From Sphingobacterium sp. B16(2022) (lineage in GTDB: Bacteria > Bacteroidota > Bacteroidia > Sphingobacteriales > Sphingobacteriaceae): DNA of 64,000 nt. The stretch covers positions 62,001 through 126,000 of the forward strand of contig NZ_JAAUVN010000001.1 in the NCBI RefSeq assembly GCF_012030425.1, written 5' to 3'. The notes beneath the pieces are model-generated. The model worked only from the letters and a program-made list of their open reading frames with translations. It was not told where the DNA came from and did no database searches. Each line of letters opens with the position of its first letter. Position 1 is the stretch's first letter. Made by a program: the position numbers and the translations under genes. Below, one piece after another: positions 15,529-24,141 of the stretch.

Positions 15529-15972
15529 ATGAAAAGAATAGGTGAATCCAAAAAGATTTTTGGTATTACAAAAAATGAAGATTTAGCGACGTTAAAAAAG
15601 ATATACCGTGACTTAATCAAAGCTTGGCATCCGGATAAATTTCAAGATGAAGTACAAAAAGAGGAAGCTGAGTTAAAAAGTACAGAAATTATTGAGGCTT
15701 ACCACTTCTTAGTTAGTATTTCTCCTGAGACACATGAAGCAAATTTAGAAGAGTATAACAATACGATCAATAACTTTTTTATTGAAGATTTTGAATTTAA
15801 GGGTCAGACATTACGCGTTACATTTCAGGATAAAAGTACTTATGAGTATTTTGGTGTTCCAAAAACAGTGTACACGAAATTCATCAATGCTGAGTCTCGT
15901 CCAAGATTTGGTAGAAGACAAATTTTCAACTCATATACATTCCGCAAAAGTGCGAATGCAATGGGAGCATAG
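15529..15972 (+). CDS. J-domain protein with C-terminal KTSC domain
   Basis: A 147-residue protein. Residues about 7-65 form a DnaJ domain: KIFGITKNEDLATLKKIYRDLIKAWHPDKF with the HPD tripeptide at 34-36, needed to stimulate DnaK ATPase. Residues about 85-142 (LRVTFQDKSTYEYFGVPKTVYTKFINAESRPRFGRRQIFNSYTFRK) match the KTSC domain, a small beta-rich domain of unknown role often found alone or with RNA- or lysyl-tRNA-related proteins. No zinc finger or client-binding domain of classical DnaJ. It is probably a specialised co-chaperone; the KTSC part may supply the client or location. Confidence 0.85.
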   Translation: MKRIGESKKIFGITKNEDLATLKKIYRDLIKAWHPDKFQDEVQKEEAELKSTEIIEAYHFLVSISPETHEANLEEYNNTINNFFIEDFEFKGQTLRVTFQDKSTYEYFGVPKTVYTKFINAESRPRFGRRQIFNSYTFRKSANAMGA

Positions 15973-15988
15973 TTTAATTGCTTATCAT

Positions 15989-16027
15989 AAAAAAAGCCTT
16001 ATTGTTATTAACAATAAGGCTTTTTTT
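15989..16027. terminator. bidirectional terminator
   Basis: A perfect 19-bp inverted repeat (15989-16007 and 16009-16027), core GCCTTATTGTTA, with A7 on one side and T7 on the other, between the convergent J-domain and CBS-type genes. The effective loop includes part of the inner A/T pairs. Confidence 0.85.
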
Positions 16028-16043
16028 ATACAATTTTATTTAA

Positions 16044-17408
16044 TTATGCTTCAGATATTGCATTGATAATATCATACTGTGTGATGATATTAATTTTTCC
16101 GAATTCATCTTCTACCAGTACAGCTTGTGTATCTTTATTGATCAAAGCCGATATTTTATCAATCGACGTATTTAAGTCAACAAAAGGAAAGGGCTTTGTC
16201 ATAACTTCTTGTACTGACGAGGATTTAAGAGCTGGATTTTCTAAAAGAGCATTCAAAATATCAGACTCTGTTATTTTTCCGACCACCATTCCCTGCTGTG
16301 TTACGGGTATTTGAGAAATATTAAGTGTTTTCATAAAGTTGAACGCTTCAAAGACGGTTTGTTCAACATCTGCTGTTACAATTGCTTGCTCACCTCTTCT
16401 TTTTAAGATACTTTTTGCGTTGAGTTTCTCATCTTCTAAAAAGCCACGTTCTCTTAACCAATCTTCATTATACATTTTTCCCATATAACGCGAACCGTGA
16501 TCATGGAAGATAACGACAACAACATCATCTTCTTTTAAGCGATCTTTTAATTGAATAAGACCTGCTAATGCTGATCCAGCTGAGTTTCCGGCAAAAATTC
16601 CTTCCTTACGAGCCAGTTCTCTCGTCATTAATGCAGCATCTTTATCGGTAACTTTTTCAAAAAGATCAATTAAACTAAAATCAACATTTTGCGGTAAAAA
16701 ATCTTCACCAATACCTTCTGTTATGTAAGGGTATATTTCATTTTTATCGAAAATACCGGTTTCCTTATATTTTTTAAATACAGACCCATAAGTATCTATT
16801 CCCCATACTTTAATATTAGGATTTTGCTCTCTCAAATATTTGGCTGTACCTGAAATGGTACCTCCAGTACCAACACCCACGACAAGGTGGGTGATTTTCC
16901 CTTCAGTTTGTTCCCATATTTCAGGACCAGTTTGTTCATAATGTGCCAGCGCATTTGAAGGGTTATCGTATTGATTGGCTTTCCAGCTATTGGGAACTTC
17001 GCGTTCCAGACGGCTCGATACCGAATAATAGGAGCGGGGATCTTCAGGATCCACATTTGTGGGACAAACGATCACTTCTGCGCCAAAGGCACGTAAAGCA
17101 TCGACTTTCTCTTTGGATTGTTTATCTGTTGTGGTAAAAATACATTTATAGCCCTTGACAACAGCAGCCATGGCTAATCCCATACCTGTATTTCCAGAAG
17201 TTCCTTCAATGATTGTTCCTCCTGGTTTTAATAAGCCAGCTTGCTCTGCATCTTCAATCATTTTAAGTGCCATTCTGTCCTTAATCGAGTTGCCGGGGTT
17301 ACTGGTCTCGATCTTCGCTAGGATGGTTCCTTTTAAATCTTTGGTGATTTTGTTTAGCTTAACAAGAGGGGTATTTCCTATTGTTTCTAAAATGTTATTA
17401 TACCACAT
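16044..17408 (-). CDS. PLP-dependent cystathionine beta-synthase / cysteine synthase with CBS domains
   Basis: A 454-residue fold-type II PLP enzyme. K43 in NPGNSIKDRMA is the Schiff-base lysine, SGNTG (71-75) binds the PLP phosphate, and GTGGTISG (about 176-183) is the second phosphate loop. Residues about 340-454 contain two CBS motifs (TVFEAFNFMKTLNISQIPVT and VQEVMTKPFPFVDLN...), so the domain order is that of cystathionine beta-synthase: serine plus homocysteine to cystathionine. Cysteine synthase activity with O-acetylserine is also possible. There is no N-terminal haem domain. Stop lies beside the shared terminator; TATTTTTG 21 bp upstream of the start is a likely promoter. Confidence 0.9.
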   Translation of the reverse strand: MWYNNILETIGNTPLVKLNKITKDLKGTILAKIETSNPGNSIKDRMALKMIEDAEQAGLLKPGGTIIEGTSGNTGMGLAMAAVVKGYKCIFTTTDKQSKEKVDALRAFGAEVIVCPTNVDPEDPRSYYSVSSRLEREVPNSWKANQYDNPSNALAHYEQTGPEIWEQTEGKITHLVVGVGTGGTISGTAKYLREQNPNIKVWGIDTYGSVFKKYKETGIFDKNEIYPYITEGIGEDFLPQNVDFSLIDLFEKVTDKDAALMTRELARKEGIFAGNSAGSALAGLIQLKDRLKEDDVVVVIFHDHGSRYMGKMYNEDWLRERGFLEDEKLNAKSILKRRGEQAIVTADVEQTVFEAFNFMKTLNISQIPVTQQGMVVGKITESDILNALLENPALKSSSVQEVMTKPFPFVDLNTSIDKISALINKDTQAVLVEDEFGKINIITQYDIINAISEA

Positions 17409-17428
17409 AAATTTACTGTTTGTTTATG

Positions 17429-17436
17429 CAAAAATA
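17429..17436 (-). promoter_or_regulatory. -7 box TATTTTTG for the cystathionine beta-synthase gene
   Basis: Minus-strand TATTTTTG, 20 nt before the start codon at 17408, in the short gap after the AMP nucleosidase gene. No clear -33 box. Confidence 0.45.
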
Positions 17437-17454
17437 CCAAAAAATGTCTGTTTC

Positions 17455-18273
17455 CTAGAATTTCAAATGTTTCACAGTCAACCCATTATTTTTAAGTTGC
17501 TTAAGCGCATCAATACCAATACTGATATGAGCATCAACATATTTCGCTGTTACACTTACATCACTATTAGCAGTCTTTACGCCTTCTGGAATCATAGGTT
17601 GGTCCGAAACAAGTAATAAAGCACCCGTTGGAATTTTGTTTGCAAACCCGACACTGAAAATAGTGGCTGTCTCCATATCAACAGCCATAGCACGTATCGT
17701 TTTTAAATATTTTTTAAAATCTTTATCGTGTTCCCATACCCGTCTGTTGGTTGTATAGACTGTTCCGGTCCAGTAGTCTCTGGAGTGGTCGCGAATAGTA
17801 GTTGATATTGCTTTTTGCAATGCAAATGATGGTAATGAAGGCACTTCAGCGGGGAAATAGTCATTGGATGTACCTTCTCCTCTGATGGCTGCAATTGGTA
17901 AGATGAGTTCTCCTACACCAATTTTTTTCTTCAACCCCCCTGTTTTTCCTAAAAATAGGACTGCTTTCGGAGCAATAGCAGACAATAGATCCATGACGGT
18001 TGCGGCCATTGGGCTCCCCATACCAAAATTGATAATAGTGATGCCGCCTGCAGTAACACTTTGCATGGGTTTATCTTCACCATAAATAGGTGCATTGTCA
18101 TGCATTTCAGAAAAAATAGTGACGTATTTTGAGAAGTTTGTTAATAAAATATAATTACCAAACTCTTCTAAAGGTCTTCCTGTATAACGTGGTAACCAGT
18201 TGTGAACAATCTCTTCTTTTGATTTTAAACCTGGTGTGATAGGGCTATCTACGTTTTTTTTACTTTTTGCCAT
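17455..18273 (-). CDS. amn: AMP nucleosidase (short Bacteroidota form)
   Basis: A 272-residue enzyme of the purine nucleoside phosphorylase superfamily. Characteristic sequences: ITIINFGMGSPMAATVMDLLSAIAPKAVLFLGKTGGLKKK (about 75-115), RGEGTSNDYFPAEVPSLP and AMAVDMETATIFSVGFANKIPTGALLLVSDQPM, where the EMETAT-like VDMETA segment binds the ribose. AMP nucleosidase hydrolyses AMP to adenine and ribose 5-phosphate. It is about half the length of E. coli Amn and lacks that enzyme's N-terminal regulatory domain, as usual in this phylum. Adenine released here could be salvaged by the apt product at 52.6 kb. Confidence 0.93.
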   Translation of the reverse strand: MAKSKKNVDSPITPGLKSKEEIVHNWLPRYTGRPLEEFGNYILLTNFSKYVTIFSEMHDNAPIYGEDKPMQSVTAGGITIINFGMGSPMAATVMDLLSAIAPKAVLFLGKTGGLKKKIGVGELILPIAAIRGEGTSNDYFPAEVPSLPSFALQKAISTTIRDHSRDYWTGTVYTTNRRVWEHDKDFKKYLKTIRAMAVDMETATIFSVGFANKIPTGALLLVSDQPMIPEGVKTANSDVSVTAKYVDAHISIGIDALKQLKNNGLTVKHLKF

Positions 18274-18342
18274 AATTCTTCAATTTAATAATTTAACCTA
18301 TTTGAAGGAGGGCCTATGGGAAGAAATTTGTGCGGCTAAAAA

Positions 18343-18369
18343 AAATCCCCCGCGGTATGCGAGGGATTT
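18343..18369 (-). terminator. terminator downstream of clpX
   Basis: AAATCCCCCGC (18343-18353) pairs with GCGAGGGATTT (18359-18369), one mismatch, loop GGTAT. On the minus strand the hairpin is followed by T8, so it ends clpP-clpX transcription. Confidence 0.8.
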
Positions 18370-18374
18370 CTTAT

Positions 18375-19625
18375 TTAAGCGACTTGCAATTTTTTGATGT
18401 CCGACTTTTCAAATTTTTTCGTCGCATATTCTAACGTAATATGCAGTTCTTTTTGATTCGTCTTTTCCTTTGACGTAGGAATTTCAAACATTGCGTCGAG
18501 CATAATAGCCTCACAAATACTTCTTAAACCACGAGCTCCAAGTTTAAATTCATCAGCCTTGTCTACGATAAAGTTGTAGACTTCGGTATCAAATTTTAAT
18601 TCAATTCCTTCGTATTCAAATAATTTTCTATACTGTTTTATTAACGCATTCTTAGGTTCTGTCAAGATACTTAATAGTGTCTCTTTGTCCAATGGGTTCA
18701 AATACGTTAATACAGGTAATCTTCCGATCAATTCCGGTATTAAACCAAAACTTTTTAAATCCTGAGGTGTGATGTACTTATAAAGATTTTTTAAATCAAT
18801 TTCTGCATCATCCTCATTCATTCTGTAACCTACTGTCTGTGTACGAAGACGATTGGCAATTTTCTTTTGAATGCCATCAAATGCGCCACCACAGATAAAT
18901 AAAATGTTGCTTGTATTGACAGCAATCATTTTTTGATCAGGATGCTTACGGCCACCTTGAGGTGGTACGTTAACAACTGTTCCTTCTAAGATTTTCAACA
19001 ATGCTTGCTGAACACCTTCTCCAGATACATCTCTGGTAATGGAAGGGTTATCACTTTTACGTGCTACTTTATCAATTTCATCAATATAGATGATACCGCG
19101 TTCAGCTGCCGCAACATCGTAATCTGCCGCCTGTAATAAACGAGTTAATATACTTTCAACATCTTCACCGACATAACCGGCCTCCGTTAATACTGTAGCA
19201 TCTACAATACTGAAAGGTACATTTAAAATCTTTGCTACCGTTTTGGCTAGTAAGGTTTTACCAGTACCGGTTTCACCTACAACAATTAAATTTGACTTCT
19301 CAATTTCAATTTCATCTTGATCAACTTTTTGATTTAGACGTTTGTAATGATTGTATACAGCAACAGAGATCACTTTTTTTGCGTCATCCTGCCCGATAAC
19401 ATACTGATCTAAGTGTTCTTTTATCTCTAAGGGACGAATGAGTTTTAACGCAGTTTGTAATGTTTTACTCTTACGTTGTTTCAATTCTTCCGCTAGAATT
19501 TCGCCTGCTTGATTGATACAGCGGTCACAGATGTGAGCTCCATCTCCAGCGATAAGCATTTGGGCATCATTTTTACTCATTCCGCAGAATGAGCAATGAA
19601 CGCCACTATTATTATTTTTAGCCAT
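18375..19625 (-). CDS. clpX: ATP-dependent Clp protease ATP-binding subunit ClpX
   Basis: A 416-residue AAA+ unfoldase. N-terminal zinc-binding domain with C11, C14, C33 and C36 (CSFC...CDRC); Walker A GETGTGKT at 117-124; pore-1 loop GYVGED at 150-155; Walker B IIYIDEID at 178-185; sensor and C-terminal RGLRSI. The ClpP-docking tripeptide IGF of the E. coli protein is replaced by VGY in TQTVGYRM (about 270), as in other Bacteroidota as far as I recall. It pairs with ClpP encoded 2 bp upstream. The same window carries tmRNA, whose tag directs substrates to this protease. Confidence 0.98.
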   Translation of the reverse strand: MAKNNNSGVHCSFCGMSKNDAQMLIAGDGAHICDRCINQAGEILAEELKQRKSKTLQTALKLIRPLEIKEHLDQYVIGQDDAKKVISVAVYNHYKRLNQKVDQDEIEIEKSNLIVVGETGTGKTLLAKTVAKILNVPFSIVDATVLTEAGYVGEDVESILTRLLQAADYDVAAAERGIIYIDEIDKVARKSDNPSITRDVSGEGVQQALLKILEGTVVNVPPQGGRKHPDQKMIAVNTSNILFICGGAFDGIQKKIANRLRTQTVGYRMNEDDAEIDLKNLYKYITPQDLKSFGLIPELIGRLPVLTYLNPLDKETLLSILTEPKNALIKQYRKLFEYEGIELKFDTEVYNFIVDKADEFKLGARGLRSICEAIMLDAMFEIPTSKEKTNQKELHITLEYATKKFEKSDIKKLQVA

Positions 19626-19627
19626 TA

Positions 19628-20329
19628 TTATTTAATAATCTCCTTTTTAGGAAGTAAAATCTCGTCAATCATTCCAAAGTCTTTTGCTTCGGAAGCCTTC
19701 ATCCAGTAATCACGGTCAGAAGATTTTTCTACCCATTCGTAAGTTTGTCCTGAGTGGTCAGCAATAATAGTGTAAAGTTCCTCTTTCAATTTCATCATCT
19801 CACGAAGATTGATTTCCATATCTGAAGCAACACCTTGAGCACCGCCGGAAGGTTGGTGGATCATGACACGTGAATGTCTCAATGCAGCACGTTTACCTTT
19901 TGCTCCAGCAACCAATAATACAGCACCCATAGAAGCTGCGATACCTGTACAGATTGTAGCAACATCTGGTGCGATATATTGCATCGTGTCATAAATACCT
20001 AATCCTGCATAAACACTACCACCTGGTGAATTGATGTAGATTTGAATATCTCTTTGGGAATCTGTTGATTGTAAAAACAACAATTGTGCCTGAATGATAT
20101 TTGCTACCTGATCGTTGATACCATCACCTAAGAAAATGATACGATCCATCATTAAACGTGAAAATACATCCATTTGAGCAACGTTTAATTGACGCTCTTC
20201 TACGATGTATGGAGTCAAGTTTGTAGGTGTGTTTACTTGCGCTCGTGCAATAAATCCATCAACATGTTGACTTCCAATTCTGTGATGCTTGATTGCATAT
20301 TTTCTGAATTCGTTTTTATCTATATTCAT
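19628..20329 (-). CDS. clpP: ATP-dependent Clp protease proteolytic subunit ClpP
   Basis: A 233-residue serine protease with the complete triad: S133 in [10 protein letters not shown]158 in RVMIHQP and D207 in SSDRDYW. The N-terminus is about 20-30 residues longer than mature E. coli ClpP ([16 protein letters not shown]), consistent with a propeptide. It is the first gene of a clpP-clpX operon with only 2 bp between the genes, so translation is probably coupled and the unit ends at the hairpin after clpX. A TAAATTTG -7 box lies 14 bp before its start. Confidence 0.98.
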   Translation of the reverse strand: MNIDKNEFRKYAIKHHRIGSQHVDGFIARAQVNTPTNLTPYIVEERQLNVAQMDVFSRLMMDRIIFLGDGINDQVANIIQAQLLFLQSTDSQRDIQIYINSPGGSVYAGLGIYDTMQYIAPDVATICTGIAASMGAVLLVAGAKGKRAALRHSRVMIHQPSGGAQGVASDMEINLREMMKLKEELYTIIADHSGQTYEWVEKSSDRDYWMKASEAKDFGMIDEILLPKKEIIK

Positions 20330-20342
20330 ATTCTTTGTGATT

Positions 20343-20350
20343 CAAATTTA
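20343..20350 (-). promoter_or_regulatory. -7 box TAAATTTG of clpP-clpX
   Basis: Exact TAnnTTTG match on the minus strand 13 nt before the clpP ATG, implying a very short 5' leader. No clear -33 TTG at 19-20 bp. Confidence 0.5.
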
Positions 20351-20425
20351 TAAGACTAATATAAAACTATATTTTAAATAATAAATACTATATGCCATTT
20401 GTTTTACACATGAGTTACAATTCTC

Positions 20426-20884
20426 TTAAAGTTGATCATAACTCGGCAGCTCTTTTATAAAGGCAAATGATTTGTTTTCAAAATCAATTTTACAATAGTA
20501 ATGCTGCAATCCATTGCTTACTAAGAGTAACGGAATTTTATGGATAGAATTGTAATTAGCGATCTGTTCGAAGGTCGCCTGTGTAATTTTTATATGTGGC
20601 GCCTTAAATTCAGCTAGTACTATTTTTTCTCCTTGATTATTATAGATGAGTAAATCACTTCGTTTTTGAAGGTCATTCAGTCGTAAGCCACCTTCTATCT
20701 TCATTAAGGATTTAGGATACTTTTTGTTGATATGGAGAAAGTGTACCCAATGTTGGCGAACCCATTCTTCCGGAGTTAAAACAAGTTTCTTCTTTCGTAA
20801 ATCGTCAAAAATGAAAATGGTTTCATTCTCTTTTGTCAATTTCGCTGGATATGGCGGTAAATTTAACGGAATTGGGTTAAACAT
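20426..20884 (-). CDS. small PD-(D/E)XK nuclease-fold protein (HsdR N-terminal domain type)
   Basis: A 152-residue protein matching the type I restriction enzyme R-subunit N-terminal (HSDR_N) domain alone. The nuclease core is visible: E64 in MKIEGGLRL, D77 in KRSDLLIY, E92 and K94 in VLAEFKAP, followed by the QxxxY motif Q107-Y111 of RecB-type nucleases. There is no helicase or methylase gene nearby, so this is not a type I restriction system but the short stand-alone form widespread in Bacteroidota, usually beside holA as here (divergent, 103 bp). A role in DNA repair or replication is inferred from the fold and neighbourhood only. The -7 box is so close that the mRNA may be leaderless. Confidence 0.87.
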   Translation of the reverse strand: MFNPIPLNLPPYPAKLTKENETIFIFDDLRKKKLVLTPEEWVRQHWVHFLHINKKYPKSLMKIEGGLRLNDLQKRSDLLIYNNQGEKIVLAEFKAPHIKITQATFEQIANYNSIHKIPLLLVSNGLQHYYCKIDFENKSFAFIKELPSYDQL

Positions 20885-20888
20885 AGGA

Positions 20889-20896
20889 CAAAGATA
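20889..20896 (-). promoter_or_regulatory. -7 box TATCTTTG, predicted leaderless start
   Basis: TATCTTTG on the minus strand ends only 4 nt before the ATG at 20884-20882; a TTTTG sits 17 bp further upstream (20914-20916 as its last bases). Transcription would start at or within a base or two of the start codon. Confidence 0.6.
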
Positions 20897-20987
20897 CTAA
20901 TTTTTGAATTATTCAAAATAGAAGAGATGTAGGATTCCGTTATTCAAATTTTACGGTTCGTCATTTTAGTTGTAATTTAGTGGCATC

Positions 20988-21989
20988 ATGAATATCAGTC
21001 CTATTTTAACAGACATTAAAAAACGTAAATTTCAGCCGGTCTATTTATTGCACGGAGAGGAAAGCTATTTTATAGATGTCATAAGTGATGCATTAGAGCA
21101 TACGGTTCTTAATGATGCTCAGAAAGGTTTTGATCAAACTGTACTTTACGGAAAGGATACTGATTTCTCGACAATTGTGAATGCTGCCAAGCGTTATCCA
21201 ATGATGAGTGATCACCAACTGATTATTATTAAAGAGGCTCAGGATCTAAAATGGAAGGATGACGAATTGCTTCTCAAATATGTAGAGCAATGTACAGTGA
21301 GTACGGTTTTGGTGTTTGATTATAAATATGGCAAGTTTGACAAGCGTAAAAAATTATACAAAGCCATTGAAAAAAAAGGCCTTGTCGTAGAATCAAACAA
21401 ACTTTATGACGATAAAGTAGCCGCATGGGTTATTTCTTATATTAAAGAACAGGGATGGAATATACATCCTCAAGCAGCGGCCCTACTGTCAGAATATTTA
21501 GGTACAGAACTTTCTAAAATTGTCAATGAGCTGAATAAACTGATGCTCAATGTACCAAAGGAAAGAGAAATTGTTGTGGCAGATATTGAACAAAATATTG
21601 GTATTTCGAAAGATTTTAATGTTTTTGAACTGAATACTGCTTTAGCGAAGCGCAACGCATTTAAAGCATATCAGATTATAGATTATTTTGCCGCAAATCC
21701 AAAAAGTAATCCTTTAGTGTTAGTTCTAGGTACTATAGCTGGATATTTCACCAAGATTTTAAAATATCATTATATTATTGATAAAAGCACAGCCGCTAAA
21801 GAGCTGGGTGTTCATCCTTTTTTTATGAAAGAATATGAACTTGCAGCACGTAACTACAATAGAAGAAAAACATTTACGATCATCGAAGCATTAAAAGATG
21901 CAGATTTAAAATCAAAAGGAATGAATGTAGGAGGTAATACGAGTACTAAAGATATCCTGACAGAATTGATTTTTACAATACTTAATTAG
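20988..21989 (+). CDS. holA: DNA polymerase III subunit delta
   Basis: A 333-residue clamp-loader subunit. The N-terminal part (FQPVYLLHGEESYFIDVISDALE, about 14-36) has the degenerate P-loop region typical of HolA; the central SDHQLIIIKEAQDLKW and VLVFDYKYGKFDKRKKLYK match the AAA+ lid; residues about 150-330 are the helical collar domain (ALLSEYLGTELSKIVNELNKL; LAKRNAFKAYQIIDYFAANPKSNPLVLVLGTIAGYF). The delta subunit opens the sliding clamp. It is divergent from the PD-(D/E)XK gene and followed by a terminator. Confidence 0.94.
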   Translation: MNISPILTDIKKRKFQPVYLLHGEESYFIDVISDALEHTVLNDAQKGFDQTVLYGKDTDFSTIVNAAKRYPMMSDHQLIIIKEAQDLKWKDDELLLKYVEQCTVSTVLVFDYKYGKFDKRKKLYKAIEKKGLVVESNKLYDDKVAAWVISYIKEQGWNIHPQAAALLSEYLGTELSKIVNELNKLMLNVPKEREIVVADIEQNIGISKDFNVFELNTALAKRNAFKAYQIIDYFAANPKSNPLVLVLGTIAGYFTKILKYHYIIDKSTAAKELGVHPFFMKEYELAARNYNRRKTFTIIEALKDADLKSKGMNVGGNTSTKDILTELIFTILN

Positions 21990-22038
21990 CAATTTTATAA
22001 GAAATTACGATTAAAATATTCTCAATATTTTTATAAAG

Positions 22039-22068
22039 AAACCTTTCTCATTTGTTTGAGGAAGGTTT
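22039..22068 (+). terminator. terminator downstream of holA
   Basis: AAACCTTTCTCA (22039-22050) pairs with TGAGGAAGGTTT (22057-22068), one G-U pair, followed by more T residues. Confidence 0.78.
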
Positions 22069-22152
22069 TTTTTATGGAAAAACTAATGTAAATCAATGTT
22101 ATTTATCTTATTTACAATGATATCGAATTAATGTTATCTTTTTGTAAATTTT

Positions 22153-22193
22153 AATTTAAACGCTTGTTTAATTTAAACGCTTGTTTAAATTTG
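22153..22193 (+). promoter_or_regulatory. TetR operator pair overlapping the efflux-operon promoter
   Basis: TTTAAACGCTTGTTTAA occurs twice in tandem with a 17-bp shift (from 22155 and from 22172). The second copy is a perfect dyad ATTTAAAC-GCTT-GTTTAAAT (22171-22190); the first is one base from perfect. A -33 TTG (22164-22166), a 19-bp spacer and a -7 box TAAATTTG (22186-22193) lie inside the same block, so repressor bound to either dyad would cover the promoter. The tetR start codon follows at 22218. Confidence 0.85.
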
Positions 22194-22217
22194 CACACGG
22201 TTTTTAAAATCCCAATA

Positions 22218-22835
22218 ATGGAATTCAGTGAAAAACAATTAGAAATATTGCATGTCGCAGAAAAGCTTTTTGCTACAAGTGGATTTGATGGTACATCTGT
22301 ACGTGATATAGCACATGAAGCCCAGGTCAATGTCGCTATGATCAATTATTATTTTGGTTCTAAGGATAAATTGCTAGATGATCTTTTTACCTACAGGGTT
22401 GAAAAATTCAAGATGGATGAGAGTATTTTACAATTGACTATTCCTGTGATGGATATCCTTGACGAGATGGTAAAATCTTATATTAAATATATGAATTCTA
22501 GTCTGGCGATCTATCATATTTTGGCAATAGAAGCCGGAGTGAAAAAAAGGTTGATGCTTTCCGATTCCTATAAAAATTTAAAAAAGCACAATTTAAATGT
22601 CATTTCAAGTATTCTTCAAAAAGGAGTAGATGCAGGCGAGTTTCGATCAGGTAATGATCCAATCTTGATACATGCCACAATGATGGGGACGTTCATGAAT
22701 TTTCAGATGAACAGATCTTTTCTAAAATCAGAATTAAATCTTACTACTGATGAGGAATATAGTCAATATATGGAGTCAACTTTAGTAACCCACTTACAAA
22801 GAACGATTAAAGCTTTATTAACATATGAATATTAA
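22218..22835 (+). CDS. TetR/AcrR family transcriptional repressor
   Basis: A 205-residue regulator; I place the start at MEFSEKQLEILHVAEKLF rather than the in-frame ATG 54 bp earlier, because the earlier one would sit inside the operator and -33 box. Residues 5-50 form the TetR helix-turn-helix (ATSGFDGTSVRDIAHEAQVNVAMINYYFGSKDKLLDDLF); the rest is the helical ligand and dimer domain. It is the first gene of a four-gene efflux operon and overlaps the TolC gene by 11 bp. It most likely represses its own operon through the double dyad and is released by a transported compound. Confidence 0.93.
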   Translation: MEFSEKQLEILHVAEKLFATSGFDGTSVRDIAHEAQVNVAMINYYFGSKDKLLDDLFTYRVEKFKMDESILQLTIPVMDILDEMVKSYIKYMNSSLAIYHILAIEAGVKKRLMLSDSYKNLKKHNLNVISSILQKGVDAGEFRSGNDPILIHATMMGTFMNFQMNRSFLKSELNLTTDEEYSQYMESTLVTHLQRTIKALLTYEY

Positions 22836-24129
22836 AATAGGGAAGTTGGCACTCTTACTTTTCTGTCTACAGGGGGTTGCATTTGCGCAACAGGGTGATC
22901 CCCTCACTTTGCAAGAAGTAATCCGTCTTGCTCAGACACAAAGTTTGGAAGCAAAAGCTTCAGAAACAAAAATTAAAGGAAGAAAATTGGAGTTGGATGC
23001 TTCAAAGAATAGTTTACTTCCTGACGCTAAGTTGAGCGGACAATATTTAGCAATGACTTCTCCGGATGTTAAACTTCGGATACCTGTATCATCATCTTCA
23101 GATCCGATGGATATTAAAGCTAATCAGTTAATGCTAGGACAGGCTTCTGTAAGTATGCCCATCTATACAGGTGGAAAAATTAAAAACAGTATCGCAGCAG
23201 CTGGCAATGCTGTGAAGATGGAGGAGTTCTCAGCTTTAGCGTTAAAAGATCAATTGGCTGAACAAGGTATTAGCTTGTATATCAATTTGTATAAAGCGCA
23301 ACAGACTGCACTTTTAATGGAAGAAAATATTAAAAGATCTGAGCAACGTGTGACAGATTTTAAAGCGATGGAGGCGAATGGGATCATTCCACGAAATGAT
23401 CTTTTAAAAGCTGAATTGCAATTGTCTAATTATAAGGTTTCTCTTCAGGAAGCAAAAAAAAATGCTAATGTTTTAAATTATCAGTTGGTTAATTTTTTAA
23501 AACTAGATGAGGCTACTCAAGTTTCTGCGATCAATCTGGATGAGGCACCTATAGCAGGAGATTTCTCTGATGTTCAAACCGCGTTGGCCAATAGGAATGA
23601 ATTGAAGGCCTTACAGGCACAACATGATATTGCTTTGAATAAGGTCAATATTGAGAAATCTAATGCATTGCCCAAAATAGCATTAACGGGTGGTTATGCT
23701 GCACTGGACGTACATAATTTGGTAACAGTGAAAAATGCAGTGAATGTTGGTGTAGGAGTTTCTTATGATATTGGATCACTTTATAAAAATAAGAAGAATG
23801 TCAATATCGCCCGTAATCAAGTAAGCCAAGTGGATGAAAATGTAGTTATTATGAACGACAAAATTAAAGTTCAGGTACAACAGGCGAATGAAAATTATCA
23901 CTTGACGATTTCTCAAAATCAATTGTATACAGAGGCAGTAAATCAGGCGAATGAAAATTATCGTATTGTAAAGGATAAATATGATAATGGTGTGGCGGAT
24001 ACAGATGATTTATTAGAAGCTGATGTACAACAGTTGCAATCAAAAATTAACTTAGCGATTTCCAAAGCTAATACTGTAGAGAAATATTATGATTTACTTT
24101 TAGTAAATGGTCAATTAACAACAAAATAA
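22825..24129 (+). CDS. TolC family outer membrane efflux protein
   Basis: A 434-residue OEP-family channel protein with a signal peptide (residues 1-22, VAFAQ). Two repeats of the TolC helical hairpin are visible: LTLQEVIRLAQTQSLEAKASETKIKGRKLELDASKNSLLPDAKLSG near the start and VQQANENYHLTISQNQLYTEAVNQANENYRIVKDKYDNGVADTDDLLEAD near the end. It should form the trimeric outer-membrane exit duct for the adaptor and MFS pump encoded next. It starts inside the tetR coding sequence (11-bp overlap), pointing to coupled translation. Confidence 0.94.
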   Translation: MNIKIGKLALLLFCLQGVAFAQQGDPLTLQEVIRLAQTQSLEAKASETKIKGRKLELDASKNSLLPDAKLSGQYLAMTSPDVKLRIPVSSSSDPMDIKANQLMLGQASVSMPIYTGGKIKNSIAAAGNAVKMEEFSALALKDQLAEQGISLYINLYKAQQTALLMEENIKRSEQRVTDFKAMEANGIIPRNDLLKAELQLSNYKVSLQEAKKNANVLNYQLVNFLKLDEATQVSAINLDEAPIAGDFSDVQTALANRNELKALQAQHDIALNKVNIEKSNALPKIALTGGYAALDVHNLVTVKNAVNVGVGVSYDIGSLYKNKKNVNIARNQVSQVDENVVIMNDKIKVQVQQANENYHLTISQNQLYTEAVNQANENYRIVKDKYDNGVADTDDLLEADVQQLQSKINLAISKANTVEKYYDLLLVNGQLTTK

Positions 24130-24141
24130 TTATAAATATCA

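Noticed and set aside
19628..20329. Suspicion that ClpP lacks its catalytic Asp (SSDRD instead of DTxRD)
   Set aside because: Counting against E. coli ClpP shows the catalytic Asp171 aligns with D207, the last Asp of SSDRD, which is present.
20426..20884. Type I restriction-modification system
   Set aside because: Only the HsdR N-terminal nuclease-like domain is present; no HsdM, HsdS or helicase gene nearby.
22164..22217. Earlier in-frame ATG for the TetR gene
   Set aside because: It lies inside the operator and -33 element and upstream of the predicted transcription start.
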